Source: Sphingomonas sp.
GTDB taxonomy: Bacteria; Pseudomonadota; Alphaproteobacteria; Sphingomonadales; Sphingomonadaceae
Length of the DNA: 64,000 nucleotides
NCBI RefSeq assembly: GCF_025362505.1
Contig: NZ_JANYGG010000138.1
Coordinates: 1-64,000, forward strand
Direction of reading: 5' to 3'
The number at the start of each line of letters is the position of its first letter. Within the stretch, counting starts at the first letter, position 1. Position numbers and translations under genes: made by a program. A model generated the notes under the pieces. That model did no database searches and was not told where the DNA came from. It saw only the letters and a list, made by a program, of their open reading frames with translations. Below are positions 1 to 8,950 of this stretch, in pieces.

Positions 1-984
1 GGCACGACCGGCAGCCGGGTGCTCAACGGCACTTACGCTGGCCACCGCGCGTGCGAGGACGCGTTGAAAGACTTCTACGCGATGGACCATGCGATGGTCT
101 TCTCGACCGGCTACCAGGCCAATCTCGGGATCATCTCGACCGTCGCCGGCAAGGATGATTATGTCGTCCTCGACATCGACAGCCACGCCTCGATCTATGA
201 CGGCTGCGCGCTCGGCAATGCCCAGATCGTGACCTTCCGCCACAATGACGTCGAGGCGTTGGAGAAGCGCCTCAAGCGGATCCCCGAGGGCGCCGGCGTG
301 CTGGTCGTGCTCGAGGGCGTCTATTCGATGCTCGGCGATGTTGCGCCGCTCAAGGAAATGGTCGCTGTGGCAAAGGCGGCCGGCGCGATGGTGCTGGTCG
401 ACGAGGCGCATTCGATGGGCTTCATCGGCGAGAACGGACGCGGCGTCGCCGAGGCCGAGGGCGTTATCGGCGACGTCGACTTCATCGTTGGCACCTTCTC
501 CAAATCGGTCGGCACAGTCGGCGGCTTCTGCGTCTCGAACCATCCCAAGTTCGAGATTCTCCGCCTCGTCTGCCGTCCTTATGTTTTCACCGCCTCGCTC
601 CCGCCGAGCGTCGTCGCGTGCGCCGCAACGTCAATCCGCAAGCTGATGCACGGCGGCAACAAGCGCGCGCACCTGCTCGAAAATTCGAAGAAGCTCCACG
701 CCGGGCTCAAGAACCTCGGCTTTCAGCTTGGCACCGACGAGCCACAGTCGGCGATCATCGCAGTGATCATGCCCGATCTCCAAAAGGGCGCGATGATGTG
801 GGAGGCGCTGCTCAACGAGGGGCTTTACGTCAACCTCGCCCGCCCGCCCGCGACCCCGGGCAACATGACCCTGCTGCGCTGCTCGCTGTGCGCTGAGCAT
901 AGCGTCGAGCAGGTCGACCAGATCCTCGGCATGTTTGAAACAGCCGGCCGTGCGACGGGCTGCATCGCGGCGTCGGCGAGCTGA
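1..984 (+). CDS. spt: serine palmitoyltransferase, 5' end outside window
   Basis: PLP enzyme of the alpha-oxoamine synthase family that condenses L-serine with an acyl thioester to 3-ketosphinganine, the first step of sphingolipid synthesis. The frame is open from base 1, so the N-terminus (roughly the first 100 residues) is missing. Visible landmarks are the ring-stacking His in DIDSHASIYDG (visible residue 62), the DEAHSMG stretch, and the Schiff-base Lys in GTFSKSVGTVGG (visible residue 168). The sequence closely follows the soluble Sphingomonas enzyme as I remember it (CRPYIFTASLPPS region, C-terminal GMF-AAGRA). KBL and ALAS relatives are less likely. The lipid kinase and Tam41-like genes downstream support a sphingolipid locus. 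Confidence 0.93.
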   Translation, partial: GTTGSRVLNGTYAGHRACEDALKDFYAMDHAMVFSTGYQANLGIISTVAGKDDYVVLDIDSHASIYDGCALGNAQIVTFRHNDVEALEKRLKRIPEGAGVLVVLEGVYSMLGDVAPLKEMVAVAKAAGAMVLVDEAHSMGFIGENGRGVAEAEGVIGDVDFIVGTFSKSVGTVGGFCVSNHPKFEILRLVCRPYVFTASLPPSVVACAATSIRKLMHGGNKRAHLLENSKKLHAGLKNLGFQLGTDEPQSAIIAVIMPDLQKGAMMWEALLNEGLYVNLARPPATPGNMTLLRCSLCAEHSVEQVDQILGMFETAGRATGCIAASAS

Positions 985-1022
985 CTCTTTAACTCCCGCC
1001 TGCAACAGGGTAGGTTCACGGC

Positions 1023-3008
1023 ATGACATTGGGGGAAGAACGAACGTTCGACTGGGGACGTGGCTGGGCCGCCGCCGGCGCGTTCCTCGCGACGCTGATC
1101 CTGCTCGGCATGGTCGTCCTCGTCGCGATGTCGAACAAGGCACGCGACGCTGCGCTCGAGAGCGAACGCCACGCCTATGACGTGAACCTGCTCACTCGCA
1201 ACGTCGATGCCACGCTGCAACGGTCGCAAAATGCACTCGGCACCTTCGTACTCGACGAAAAAGCGGCGACGAGCGGGAACATCTATTACAGCCAGTGGCG
1301 CCTCGCCGGCGAGCAGATCATCCAGCTCGACAAGCTCGTCGCCAACGATCGTCAGCAGAGCCGCCGTGTCGACCAGCTCGAATATCTTTACCGCCAGCGC
1401 GGAACCGAGTTCGCCACCGCCGCCCGCTCCGTCTCGGGCAAGAACGGCACCATCGCGATCAATTTCTACTATGCCGCGACCCAGTCGCCGGTCGGCCCGA
1501 CGCTCGCCGCCAAGCTGACCGAAATCGCCGACAGCGAACGGGCGGCGCTTGAAACGCACATGGCGCAGACCCAGTTTTTCTCCGCCCGCGCCGACCGCCT
1601 GACCGATTACTTGAGCTGGCTCGGAATGCTCGCCGGGGTCGGCGGGATTATTCTCGGCTCGGTCGCGATCCAGGCGCTACGCCAGAATGCCGCCGCACGG
1701 AGCGAGGCTGACAGCGAATATGAGCGCTCGCTCGCGCTCGAGCAGGCGGTCGCCGAGCGCACCCGCGAACTCAGCGTCGCCAATGAATCGCTCAAGGCCG
1801 AGGCGATCGAGCGACAGGCCGCCGAGGCGCAACTCCGTCAGGTCCAGAAGATGGAAGCGGTCGGACAGCTCACCGGCGGCATCGCGCACGACTTCAACAA
1901 CATGCTCGCGGTCGTCGTCGGCGGCATCGACCTCGCCCGCCGCCGCCTCAACGGTCCGCGTCGCGAAGTGATGGTCCACCTCAATAACGCGATGGAAGGC
2001 GCCACTCGCGCCGCTGCGCTGACCCGCCGTTTGCTATCGTTTGCCCGCTCCGAACCGCTCCTTCCCGAGCGGGTCGAAAGCTCGACCCTCGTCGCCGGCA
2101 TGTCAGACCTGCTCGACCGCACGCTCGGCGAGCGGATCACCATCCGCAACCGCCTCGCCGCCGACGCCTGGCCGACCTTCGTTGACCCGCACCAGCTCGA
2201 AAACGCGATCGTCAACCTCGCGGTCAACGCGCGCGACGCGATGGACGGCTTCGGGACGCTGGTCATCGAAACCGCCAACGTCACGCTCGGCGCCAATGCG
2301 GTCGGCGACATCCAGCCCGGCGATTACATCCGCTTCGCCGTCAGCGACACTGGCTGTGGGATGACCCAGGAGACGCTCGACCGCGCCTTCGAACCCTTCT
2401 TCACGACCAAGCCGGTGGGCAAGGGCACCGGGCTCGGCCTCAGCCAGATCTTCGGTTTCGCCCACCAGTCAGGCGGCGAAGTCGGCATCGAAAGCGTGCT
2501 CGGCGAGGGCACCACCGTCTCGATCTTCCTCCCCCGCACCGACGCCCCGGCTTCGACCGTCCGCCTCCACCCGTCGATGCAGCAGCGCGGCGAGGTCGAG
2601 GCGACCGTCCCCGGCGCGCGCATTCTGCTGGTCGAGGACGACCCCCGCGTCCGCGCCGCGACGATGGGCGCGCTCGAGGACCTCGATTACGAACCGATCG
2701 CCTGTTCGAGCGGCGAGGAAGCAATCACGCTGTTCGACAGCCAGACGTTTGACCTCGTCATTTCCGACGTCATCATGCCCGAGATGACCGGCCCCGAACT
2801 GATCCGCATCCTCAAGGCCCGCCGCGATGACGTCGCGATCCTGTTCGTCACCGGCTATGTCGGCGAGGGCGAGACCGACGACCTCGCCGGTTATGAGTTG
2901 CTCAGGAAGCCCTTCACCGTCGGTGCGCTGGCGAGCGCAGTTGCATCGGCCCTGATGCGCACAGTCAGCGAATCGCGCCCGAGCGGAGGAGCCGCGGCAG
3001 CAGGCTGA
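1023..3008 (+). CDS. CHASE3-type hybrid sensor histidine kinase
   Basis: Membrane sensor kinase of 661 residues. Order: TM helix about 15-37, an extracytoplasmic helical CHASE3-like region about 45-195, second TM about 197-218, a short coiled coil (SLALEQAVAERTRELS), HisKA with H-box HDFNNM and phospho-acceptor His289, an HATPase domain with N-, G1- and G2-boxes (NARDAM, DTGCGM, GKGTGLGLSQ), and a C-terminal receiver with Asp582 in VISDVIMPEM. The receiver is attached, so output probably passes through a phosphorelay; no HPt protein or DNA-binding regulator is adjacent. Its 3' end overlaps the convergent gene by 44 bases. The signal is unknown. Its place beside spt may be coincidence or may indicate envelope-lipid sensing (inference). 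Confidence 0.9.
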   Translation: MTLGEERTFDWGRGWAAAGAFLATLILLGMVVLVAMSNKARDAALESERHAYDVNLLTRNVDATLQRSQNALGTFVLDEKAATSGNIYYSQWRLAGEQIIQLDKLVANDRQQSRRVDQLEYLYRQRGTEFATAARSVSGKNGTIAINFYYAATQSPVGPTLAAKLTEIADSERAALETHMAQTQFFSARADRLTDYLSWLGMLAGVGGIILGSVAIQALRQNAAARSEADSEYERSLALEQAVAERTRELSVANESLKAEAIERQAAEAQLRQVQKMEAVGQLTGGIAHDFNNMLAVVVGGIDLARRRLNGPRREVMVHLNNAMEGATRAAALTRRLLSFARSEPLLPERVESSTLVAGMSDLLDRTLGERITIRNRLAADAWPTFVDPHQLENAIVNLAVNARDAMDGFGTLVIETANVTLGANAVGDIQPGDYIRFAVSDTGCGMTQETLDRAFEPFFTTKPVGKGTGLGLSQIFGFAHQSGGEVGIESVLGEGTTVSIFLPRTDAPASTVRLHPSMQQRGEVEATVPGARILLVEDDPRVRAATMGALEDLDYEPIACSSGEEAITLFDSQTFDLVISDVIMPEMTGPELIRILKARRDDVAILFVTGYVGEGETDDLAGYELLRKPFTVGALASAVASALMRTVSESRPSGGAAAAG

Positions 3009-3822
3009 CCGCGGCGAGCAATGGATATTTGCGCTGCCACGGCTTGACCGCGATGTCGGTCCCGGCGTGGCGGTTGATCTTCCAAACGATGTAATCGACT
3101 CCGCCGGCGAAGGTCGCGCTGGCCTTGGCAAGCCGCACCAACGACAGCGTCTTCCCCTCGATCCGCCGCCGCGTCCAGCCGCTCGTCCCGGGTATCGCAG
3201 CCGCGAGCGCCGGGGCTGTGAACCGCCGATAGCGCTCGGGGTCGGCGTCGACCACCGACCCGCTGCGCCCCTTGCGCTCGGCGCGAAGCTCGGCGGAGTA
3301 AGTAAGCGCGAATGCCTGCCGCCACAGGTCGAGATCGTCGCGTAGCGGACCCGCGTTGGGGATCGCCGCACCGAGCAGGGTCGGTGCCGCCCGCGCGACC
3401 GCCGCGATCGCCCGCTCCCGCGCCGCGTCGTCCTTGGCCCACACCAGCCGTGACGGCTGCGCGAACCGCGCCCACACCGACACGTTGCGCGTCTCCGGCC
3501 CGTTCAACCGGTAAAAATCCGCCTCGCTCAGCACGGCATACTTGGCCACCAGCCCGCCATGCTCGAACGGGAAAACGTTGGGCGGGATCAGGCGGTTGGC
3601 GGCGCGCAGCCACCGCTGCTTATAGGCGGCGCTATAGTCCGACACGATCAGGTAGAAATCGAGCATCAGCCCGTCGAGCTGCGCCTCGCGCAGGCATGAT
3701 CCGTAAAACAGCACCGCCCTGCTCGCGTCGCCGTACTCGGCGGCGATTGCTCCTGCCATTGCACTGACACGCAAATCGACCGGCACCGCCAGTTCGGCGC
3801 GGACCAGCTCTTCGAGTATCAT
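2965..3822 (-). CDS. Tam41-like (CDP-lipid synthase-type) nucleotidyltransferase
   Basis: A 285-residue protein that resembles mitochondrial Tam41 CDP-diacylglycerol synthase. It has a nucleotidyltransferase-like YGSCLR (residues 40-45) followed by LDFYLIVSDY (Asp55), and a later segment VAKYAVLSEADF (92-103) leading to an N-x-W-x-R-F-x-P-x-R-LVW stretch. These match Tam41 blocks as I remember them. No membrane helix is obvious apart from a hydrophobic C-terminus. It is the last gene of a three-gene operon (stop of the lipid kinase 4 bases upstream), which suggests it uses the kinase product, for example ceramide phosphate plus CTP. Function is inferred from resemblance and context; another nucleotidyl-transfer reaction is possible. 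Confidence 0.68.
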   Translation of the reverse strand: MILEELVRAELAVPVDLRVSAMAGAIAAEYGDASRAVLFYGSCLREAQLDGLMLDFYLIVSDYSAAYKQRWLRAANRLIPPNVFPFEHGGLVAKYAVLSEADFYRLNGPETRNVSVWARFAQPSRLVWAKDDAARERAIAAVARAAPTLLGAAIPNAGPLRDDLDLWRQAFALTYSAELRAERKGRSGSVVDADPERYRRFTAPALAAAIPGTSGWTRRRIEGKTLSLVRLAKASATFAGGVDYIVWKINRHAGTDIAVKPWQRKYPLLAAVSLLPRLLRSGAIR

Positions 3823-3826
3823 GCGC

Positions 3827-4801
3827 TCAGGCTGCGAGGCGCACGAACGACAGCGGCGTGGCGGTGGTCAGGCGGATCGGCTGACCGATTTCGGCGCGGA
3901 ACGTCTCGCCATCGAGGATCACGTCCGACGCCTCGCCCTCGATCGAGATCTCATCGGCTCCCTCGAGGTGGACCCCCGCCATCTTGGTCCGTCCAAGCTT
4001 GCCGAACAGGCTGGCGGTGAAGGCGCGCAACAACAGGAATGGCCGCTGCTCGACCGCGAGCAATTTCAGCCGCCCCTTCGTCGGCCCGCCATAGTCCGAG
4101 GTGAGCAGCAATTTCTCGAGCGTCGTCACGAGCAGCAGCGCGAACCGCCCGGTCAGCTCACCGTCGCGCCGTACCGACACGCTCAAATGGCTCGGCGCGG
4201 GCGGCAGGAAACTCATCTTGAGCCCCGACAAGTGGCGCACCATCAACGCGATCGCGGCGAGCACGTGGCTGACCCCGTTGGGCAGGCCGAGAGGGTAGAT
4301 CTTGTGGCGGCAATAAAGCATCGTGTCCGCCAGCCCCGCGCCGCCGAGGAACATGCCGATCACCGGCTTGCCTCCCGCCGCGCCCCAGCGCAGCGCGATC
4401 AGTTCGCGCGCCACCAGGTGCTGCGACAGATCACCCTGCGCGAGCCGCACCAAATGCTCGAGCGATTCGATCACGTCGCCATGCGCCCCCAGATCAAGCG
4501 CAATGAGGTTGGTCTTGCCGTTGGGCAGCACCGCCACCGGCGGCGGCGTCGTGCCGAAATGACCGCCATTATAGAGCTCGGTCAGCGCCGCTTGGACGGT
4601 GCCGTCGCCGCCGTTGATGACGAGCATCGCCGGCTTGACCCGGGCAATCGTCTTGAGCGCCTCGCCGATCTGCTCGACGCGCTCGACCTCGTAATGGAAG
4701 ATATCGGGATGCTCAGCACAATAAGCGCGGATGCGCGGCAGCTGCGCGACATTGCCGGTCGACTTGGGGTTCGACAGCAAGGCAATGCGCGCGCGCACCA
4801 T
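3827..4801 (-). CDS. diacylglycerol-kinase-family lipid kinase, probable ceramide kinase
   Basis: A 324-residue protein of the DAGK catalytic-domain family that phosphorylates a lipid hydroxyl with ATP. The nucleotide loop NGGDGT lies at residues 63-68, preceded by the N-terminal LLSNPKSTGN strand-loop. The usual GTxND motif is replaced by PNGKTNLIAL (about 93-102), a variant that sets it apart from typical DgkB/YegS enzymes. The C-terminal beta-sandwich is present (VHLEGADEISIEGEASDVILDGE, in two blocks). A bacterial ceramide kinase is known from the Caulobacter sphingolipid locus, and proximity to spt favours that role here. Its start overlaps the stop of the DUF2141 gene by one base, so the genes are translationally coupled. 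Confidence 0.82.
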   Translation of the reverse strand: MVRARIALLSNPKSTGNVAQLPRIRAYCAEHPDIFHYEVERVEQIGEALKTIARVKPAMLVINGGDGTVQAALTELYNGGHFGTTPPPVAVLPNGKTNLIALDLGAHGDVIESLEHLVRLAQGDLSQHLVARELIALRWGAAGGKPVIGMFLGGAGLADTMLYCRHKIYPLGLPNGVSHVLAAIALMVRHLSGLKMSFLPPAPSHLSVSVRRDGELTGRFALLLVTTLEKLLLTSDYGGPTKGRLKLLAVEQRPFLLLRAFTASLFGKLGRTKMAGVHLEGADEISIEGEASDVILDGETFRAEIGQPIRLTTATPLSFVRLAA

Positions 4802-5301
4802 CAGCTCCTCACCGGCCCGATCGAGAGGCCGCGGACATATTGCAACGTGATCGCGGTGCGCGTCGGTCCGTCACCGACCCGGAAACCGGTCCTGTTGAAG
4901 CCCGGCTTCAGGTTGAAGATGCTGAGCTTCGGATTGCGCGAATAGCCACCCCCGTCGGCGCGGTCCTTTTCGTCATTGCCGTTGAGGTCGTGATGCAGCG
5001 CGATCGCGTACAGCCCCGGCGCCGGCACCCCGATGCAGATCTCGATCGGGGCGGTCGAATGAACCGGCACAATTACGTTGTGCAGCTTGCCGCGTTTGAC
5101 GAGGTAGCGCTTGGGATCGCCGTCGTAGAGCGTCACCTTGATCGTGCCCGCTGGCTGCTTGAAGCCGCTGACGACAACCTCGACCGACGGCTTGCCGGCC
5201 ACGCAGGCGGCCGCATCGGACCCGACCACGCTGGCGGGGGCGGCGCTGCCCGGCGCCACGACGGTGGCCAGGGCGAAAAAGGAAGCAACAAATTTCCGCA
5301 T
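4801..5301 (-). CDS. secreted DUF2141 protein
   Basis: Exported protein of 166 residues with a signal peptide (MRKFVASFFALATVVAPGSA). The mature part matches DUF2141: a beta-rich domain with VSGFKQPAGTIKVTLYD early, then YAIALHHDLNGNDEKD in the middle and a FNRTGFRVGDG-like end. The family is small, periplasmic and of unknown function, and is often found near carotenoid or lipid genes. I chose the ATG at 5301, where the signal peptide begins, over an in-frame TTG at 5349 that would put a non-signal segment first. It is first in the operon with the lipid kinase and Tam41-like gene, so a link to envelope sphingolipids is plausible but unproven. Confidence 0.82.
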   Translation of the reverse strand: MRKFVASFFALATVVAPGSAAPASVVGSDAAACVAGKPSVEVVVSGFKQPAGTIKVTLYDGDPKRYLVKRGKLHNVIVPVHSTAPIEICIGVPAPGLYAIALHHDLNGNDEKDRADGGGYSRNPKLSIFNLKPGFNRTGFRVGDGPTRTAITLQYVRGLSIGPVRS

Positions 5302-5431
5302 GATTTTCCGAACCGCTTCGCTATGAACATAAGGAGGCAGCACCCACAACGGGGACAGACTGCCCCGTTACGCTCTATCGGCCAAGTTTGCGGCCAAATC
5401 ATGGTGTTGGGACGACAATATCTTGCCGGCA

Positions 5432-6622
5432 ATGATCGACCGATACCTGGCGCGCTCGATCGCCGTCCCGCTGATCGGTACGCTGGTCCTCGCGTCGATG
5501 CTGTTCGTGCTCGACAAGATGTTGCGACTGTTCAGCTTCGTCATCGACGCGGGCGGACCCGTCAGCGTCGTGTGGCAGATGCTCGCGAACCTCCTGCCCG
5601 AATATTTCGCGCTCGGTATCCCGATCGGCCTGCTGCTCGGGATACTTCTCGCTTTCCGCAAGCTGGCGACCACTTCCGAACTCGACGCGATGCGCGGCAT
5701 CGGCATCGGCTTTGGGCGGCTGCTCCGTGTGCCTTATATTTATGCCATCGCGCTGACCCTGCTCAACCTGGGGATCGTTGGCTACATCGAACCGTGGGCG
5801 CGTTATCGTTACGAACGGCTCCGCTTCGACCTCCAGTCGGGGGCGCTCGGCGCGGCCATCAAGGTCGGCGAATTCAACCGGCTCGGCAAGCGAATGATCC
5901 TGCGCATCGAAGGCAGCGAAAAGGACGGTACCAAGCTCCGCGGCATCTTCCTCCAGGTCGACGAGAAGCCCGGATCGACCGTCGCCGCGACTGCCGAGGA
6001 GGGCCGCTTCCTTGCCACCGACGACCCCAACACGATCCTGTTTCGCCTGAAAAAAGGCCGCCTCGTCCAGCAGATGGACAAGTTCGCCGCGCCGCGCAGC
6101 CTCGCCTTCGACAGCTATGACCTACCGATCAACCTCCCCGCGATCGACAAATTCCGCGGCCGTGGCAAGAATGAGGACGAGCTCACCCTGATCGAGGTAT
6201 TTCGGCGCGGCTACAGCCACCGCCTCGCCGCCGACGACCGCAACCGGGCGCAGGCCAATACCAACTACCGGCTGGTCGAAGCGCTGATGATGCTGATGCT
6301 GCCCCTACTGGCGATCGCGCTGGCCGTGCCGCCCAAACGAAGCACCTCGTCGCTCGGCATCTTCGTCGCGATCGTGATGGTCGTGACTTACCACAAGATC
6401 AACCAGTACGGCGAACAGATGGGCGCGCAGGGGCGGATTGATCCGTTGATCGCGCTGTGGGGCCCGTTCCTCGCGCTCTTGGCGCTGATCGCGTGGATGT
6501 ATCACGTCGTCGCCCACCGCCCGGGCGGCCAGCCGATCGGCGCGCTTGAGCGCTTCTTCGCCAAGGCCGGCAAGCTGCTGAAGCACTTCGCCAAGCGCCG
6601 TCCGCCGACCCCCGCGCCATGA
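5432..6622 (+). CDS. lptF: LPS export ABC permease LptF
   Basis: Inner-membrane permease of the LptB2FG complex that extracts lipopolysaccharide or its functional equivalent from the inner membrane. The N-terminal MIDRYLARSIAVPLIGTLV is typical, with three TM helices, then a periplasmic beta-jellyroll domain (about 130-260) and three C-terminal TM helices (LVEALMMLMLPLLAIALA and onward). The ATG at 5432 is preferred to an upstream in-frame TTG. It overlaps lptG by the ATGA tetranucleotide. Co-location with sphingolipid genes is notable because anionic sphingolipids can stand in for lipid A in Caulobacter (known biology); a link here is only inferred. Confidence 0.93.
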   Translation: MIDRYLARSIAVPLIGTLVLASMLFVLDKMLRLFSFVIDAGGPVSVVWQMLANLLPEYFALGIPIGLLLGILLAFRKLATTSELDAMRGIGIGFGRLLRVPYIYAIALTLLNLGIVGYIEPWARYRYERLRFDLQSGALGAAIKVGEFNRLGKRMILRIEGSEKDGTKLRGIFLQVDEKPGSTVAATAEEGRFLATDDPNTILFRLKKGRLVQQMDKFAAPRSLAFDSYDLPINLPAIDKFRGRGKNEDELTLIEVFRRGYSHRLAADDRNRAQANTNYRLVEALMMLMLPLLAIALAVPPKRSTSSLGIFVAIVMVVTYHKINQYGEQMGAQGRIDPLIALWGPFLALLALIAWMYHVVAHRPGGQPIGALERFFAKAGKLLKHFAKRRPPTPAP

Positions 6623-7728
6623 TCAACTTCAACTTCATGCCGTCGGGCCCGATCGCGCGCTACACCGTGCGGCTGTTCGTGACGCGGACGCTCGCGGTGC
6701 TGGTCAGCCTGGTGATGATCCTGATGACGCTCGACCTGCTCGGCGAAAGTGGCAAGATTCTCGCCGCGCCGGGCAATGGGCAGGCGCAACTGCTTCACTA
6801 TGTCGTGCTGCGCGTGCCGATGCTCGTCGCCCGCTTCCTACCCTTTTCGGCGCTGCTCGGCACGCTGATTGCCTTCGCCGGGCTCAACCAGCATAGCGAG
6901 GTCATCGCGATGAAGGCTGCGGGCATTTCCGCGCACCAGATCCTGGCGCCGCTGATTCTCGCCAGCATCGCCATGGCAGGCGTCAATTTTGTCTTCAACG
7001 AGACCATCGTGGTCAACTCGACGCGCGCGGTGAATGCCTGGAGCGACGCCGATTACCGCACCGTGCCGCCTGATTCTGGCCTCCTCAGCAACGTCTGGAT
7101 CCTCGACGGCGACGACCTCGTCCGCGCACGCCATGTCGGCGGCGCGGGTTCACGGCTGCACCTCGAGCGGGTGACGATTTACGAGCGCGACAAGGGCGTG
7201 CTCCAGCGCGTCATCGACGTCGCCCGCGCCGACCAGCTCCCCGGCGGCGGGGAGCAGGGCTGGGCGCTCAGCAACCTCACCACTTATGATTCGGCGATGG
7301 GGGTGGTCAGCCGCAGCGACCGCGCGATCGGACTGCGCGGGATCAGCCCGCTGCGCTTCACCCTCGCCAAGGTCGCGCCGACCGAACAGGATTTCTGGCA
7401 GTTGCGCCACTCGATCGCCGAGCTCGAGGCGGCCGGCCGCCAGACCGACGAGGCCCGCTCCGGGCTGTGGCACAAGCTCGCCGCGCCGGTCTCGACCATC
7501 CTCATGCCGCTGCTCGCCGCGATCGCCGCCTTCGGCCTCGCCCGCTCGGGCCAGGTCCTCCTCCGCGCCACCGTCGGCATGGCACTCGGCTTCACTTACT
7601 TCGTGGTCGACAATTTCAGCCTGTCGATGGGCAATGTCGGTATTTACCCGCCATTCCTCGCCGCGTGGGCGCCGGTGCTGCTCTTCTTCTTGATCGGCGA
7701 AACGGTCCTGATCCGCAGCGAAGAGTAG
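6619..7728 (+). CDS. lptG: LPS export ABC permease LptG
   Basis: Partner permease of LptF, 369 residues. It has the paired-family layout: an N-terminal TM bundle (YTVRLFVTRTLAVLVSLVM), a conserved segment FLPFSALLGTLIAFAGL, a HSEVIAMKAAGIS coupling loop that contacts the LptB ATPase, a periplasmic jellyroll domain (about 120-270), and C-terminal TM helices ending in LFFLIGETVLIRSEE. The start codon lies within the lptF stop (ATGA), which implies coupled translation in equal amounts. lptB is not in this window, as is usual when FG are separate from the ATPase gene. Confidence 0.93.
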   Translation: MINFNFMPSGPIARYTVRLFVTRTLAVLVSLVMILMTLDLLGESGKILAAPGNGQAQLLHYVVLRVPMLVARFLPFSALLGTLIAFAGLNQHSEVIAMKAAGISAHQILAPLILASIAMAGVNFVFNETIVVNSTRAVNAWSDADYRTVPPDSGLLSNVWILDGDDLVRARHVGGAGSRLHLERVTIYERDKGVLQRVIDVARADQLPGGGEQGWALSNLTTYDSAMGVVSRSDRAIGLRGISPLRFTLAKVAPTEQDFWQLRHSIAELEAAGRQTDEARSGLWHKLAAPVSTILMPLLAAIAAFGLARSGQVLLRATVGMALGFTYFVVDNFSLSMGNVGIYPPFLAAWAPVLLFFLIGETVLIRSEE

Positions 7729-7761
7729 CTCAGGCGAGTTGAAACCAAATCGGCGCGGAGC

Positions 7762-8868
7762 CTAACGCGGCTTCTGACCACGCCACGTACTGGCCGCGAG
7801 CCGCGCGACCAGTGGCACCAGTCCGCTATGGCTAGACGCGTGATAGACGCTGTCCTCGCCTAGCTCGGCGCACAGCCGGCGGTGCGCCTCGCCCAGCGCG
7901 TGATAGGGCACGCTCGGCAGCAGGTGGTGCAACCCGTGATAGCGCAGCCCGACCGGAGCCCACAGCGCCGGCAGCGCCCCCGGCGGCGGGACATTGACGC
8001 TGTCGAGATATTGCGCGGTGACGGTCATCGCCTCACCCTCATTCTCCCACAGGTGCGCGACCAGCGTCCGCACTTGGTTGAGCAACATCACCCCCGCCGC
8101 GACGGCGAGGAAGATCGCGAACGCGCGCAGCGGCACGACCCCGGTGATGACCAGCGCGAGCAGCGTGATCGCCCACAGGCTCGCTGCCCCCTCCTGCCAG
8201 CGCCAGTATCGCGCGAGGTCGCGCTCGGCCGGGCGGCGGCGGAAGGCGGGGTTGATCTGCAGTCCCGAATAACGTTCGGTCACGATCGTCCGCAGGCGCT
8301 TCGACAGCAATGACAGCGGCGTCAGTACGGCAAAGCGGAACATCAGCGCGACCGGCGCCAGCACCGACGCGACGACGAACAGCGGTAGCGTCCACGGCTT
8401 CATCCGCGCGAGCGGGAGATATTCGGGATCCTCGATCGTGCCGTAACGCGTCTTGGCGTGGTGGAGCGTGTGAACCCCCTCGTAGAGAAAGCTTGGCAAC
8501 AGCAGCGGAATGCCGACCAAAGCATTCCACGCAAAGCGGAACCCGGGCAGCGCGTTGGGGCGAATGTGTGTCAGCTCGTGGATGAAGCTCCCGGCGCGAT
8601 AGAGCGCGAGTATCGCGATCGCGCTGGCCAACAGCGCCAACCCGGTCGGATGAAGCAGCATCGCTCCCGCGAGCGCGGCATAGCCGACCAGCGCAGAGGC
8701 GAGCATGTCGGCCCAGTAAATCCGTGGGTTGGCCTTGGCGAGGTCCCGCGCAGCCTCGGCGGCGGCGCGCAGCAGCGCCTTGTCGTCAACGGCCCGACGC
8801 GACGCAGCGGGTCCCGCCACCGGTCCGGCTTGCGCCTCGTGGCGCTCGAGGATTGCTGTCTTGGTCAT
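7762..8868 (-). CDS. membrane fatty acid desaturase family protein
   Basis: Integral membrane di-iron desaturase/hydroxylase of about 368 residues. The three histidine boxes are visible: HELTH after the second helix pair, HTLHH in the middle, and HGLHH near the C-terminus (followed by LLPSVPYHALGEAHRR). The hydrophobic pairs around them fit the acyl-lipid desaturase fold. The substrate cannot be read from sequence; membrane fatty acyl chains are likeliest, and a carotenoid or sphingoid-base oxidation role is possible. Start ATG 8868 follows GGACAGCAGC; the open frame upstream of it is not membrane-like. A PhaR-like motif lies just upstream (8887-8899). Confidence 0.85.
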   Translation of the reverse strand: MTKTAILERHEAQAGPVAGPAASRRAVDDKALLRAAAEAARDLAKANPRIYWADMLASALVGYAALAGAMLLHPTGLALLASAIAILALYRAGSFIHELTHIRPNALPGFRFAWNALVGIPLLLPSFLYEGVHTLHHAKTRYGTIEDPEYLPLARMKPWTLPLFVVASVLAPVALMFRFAVLTPLSLLSKRLRTIVTERYSGLQINPAFRRRPAERDLARYWRWQEGAASLWAITLLALVITGVVPLRAFAIFLAVAAGVMLLNQVRTLVAHLWENEGEAMTVTAQYLDSVNVPPPGALPALWAPVGLRYHGLHHLLPSVPYHALGEAHRRLCAELGEDSVYHASSHSGLVPLVARLAASTWRGQKPR

Positions 8869-8886
8869 AAGCTGCTGTCCCTGCTC

Positions 8887-8899
8887 GCAATTGCAGCAA
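8887..8899 (-). promoter_or_regulatory. PhaR-like operator upstream of desaturase (weak)
   Basis: On the minus strand the sequence is TTGCTGCAATTGC, sharing TTGCTGCA with the palindromes upstream of the phasin and serC genes. It lies about 20 bases before the desaturase start, where a repressor could block transcription or initiation. It is the weakest member of the set because the second half-site differs. Confidence 0.3.
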
Positions 8900-8950
8900 A
8901 TAATGGCGCGAAGATGGCGTGACAAGTGCAGGTCCGTAACGACAGCCACT

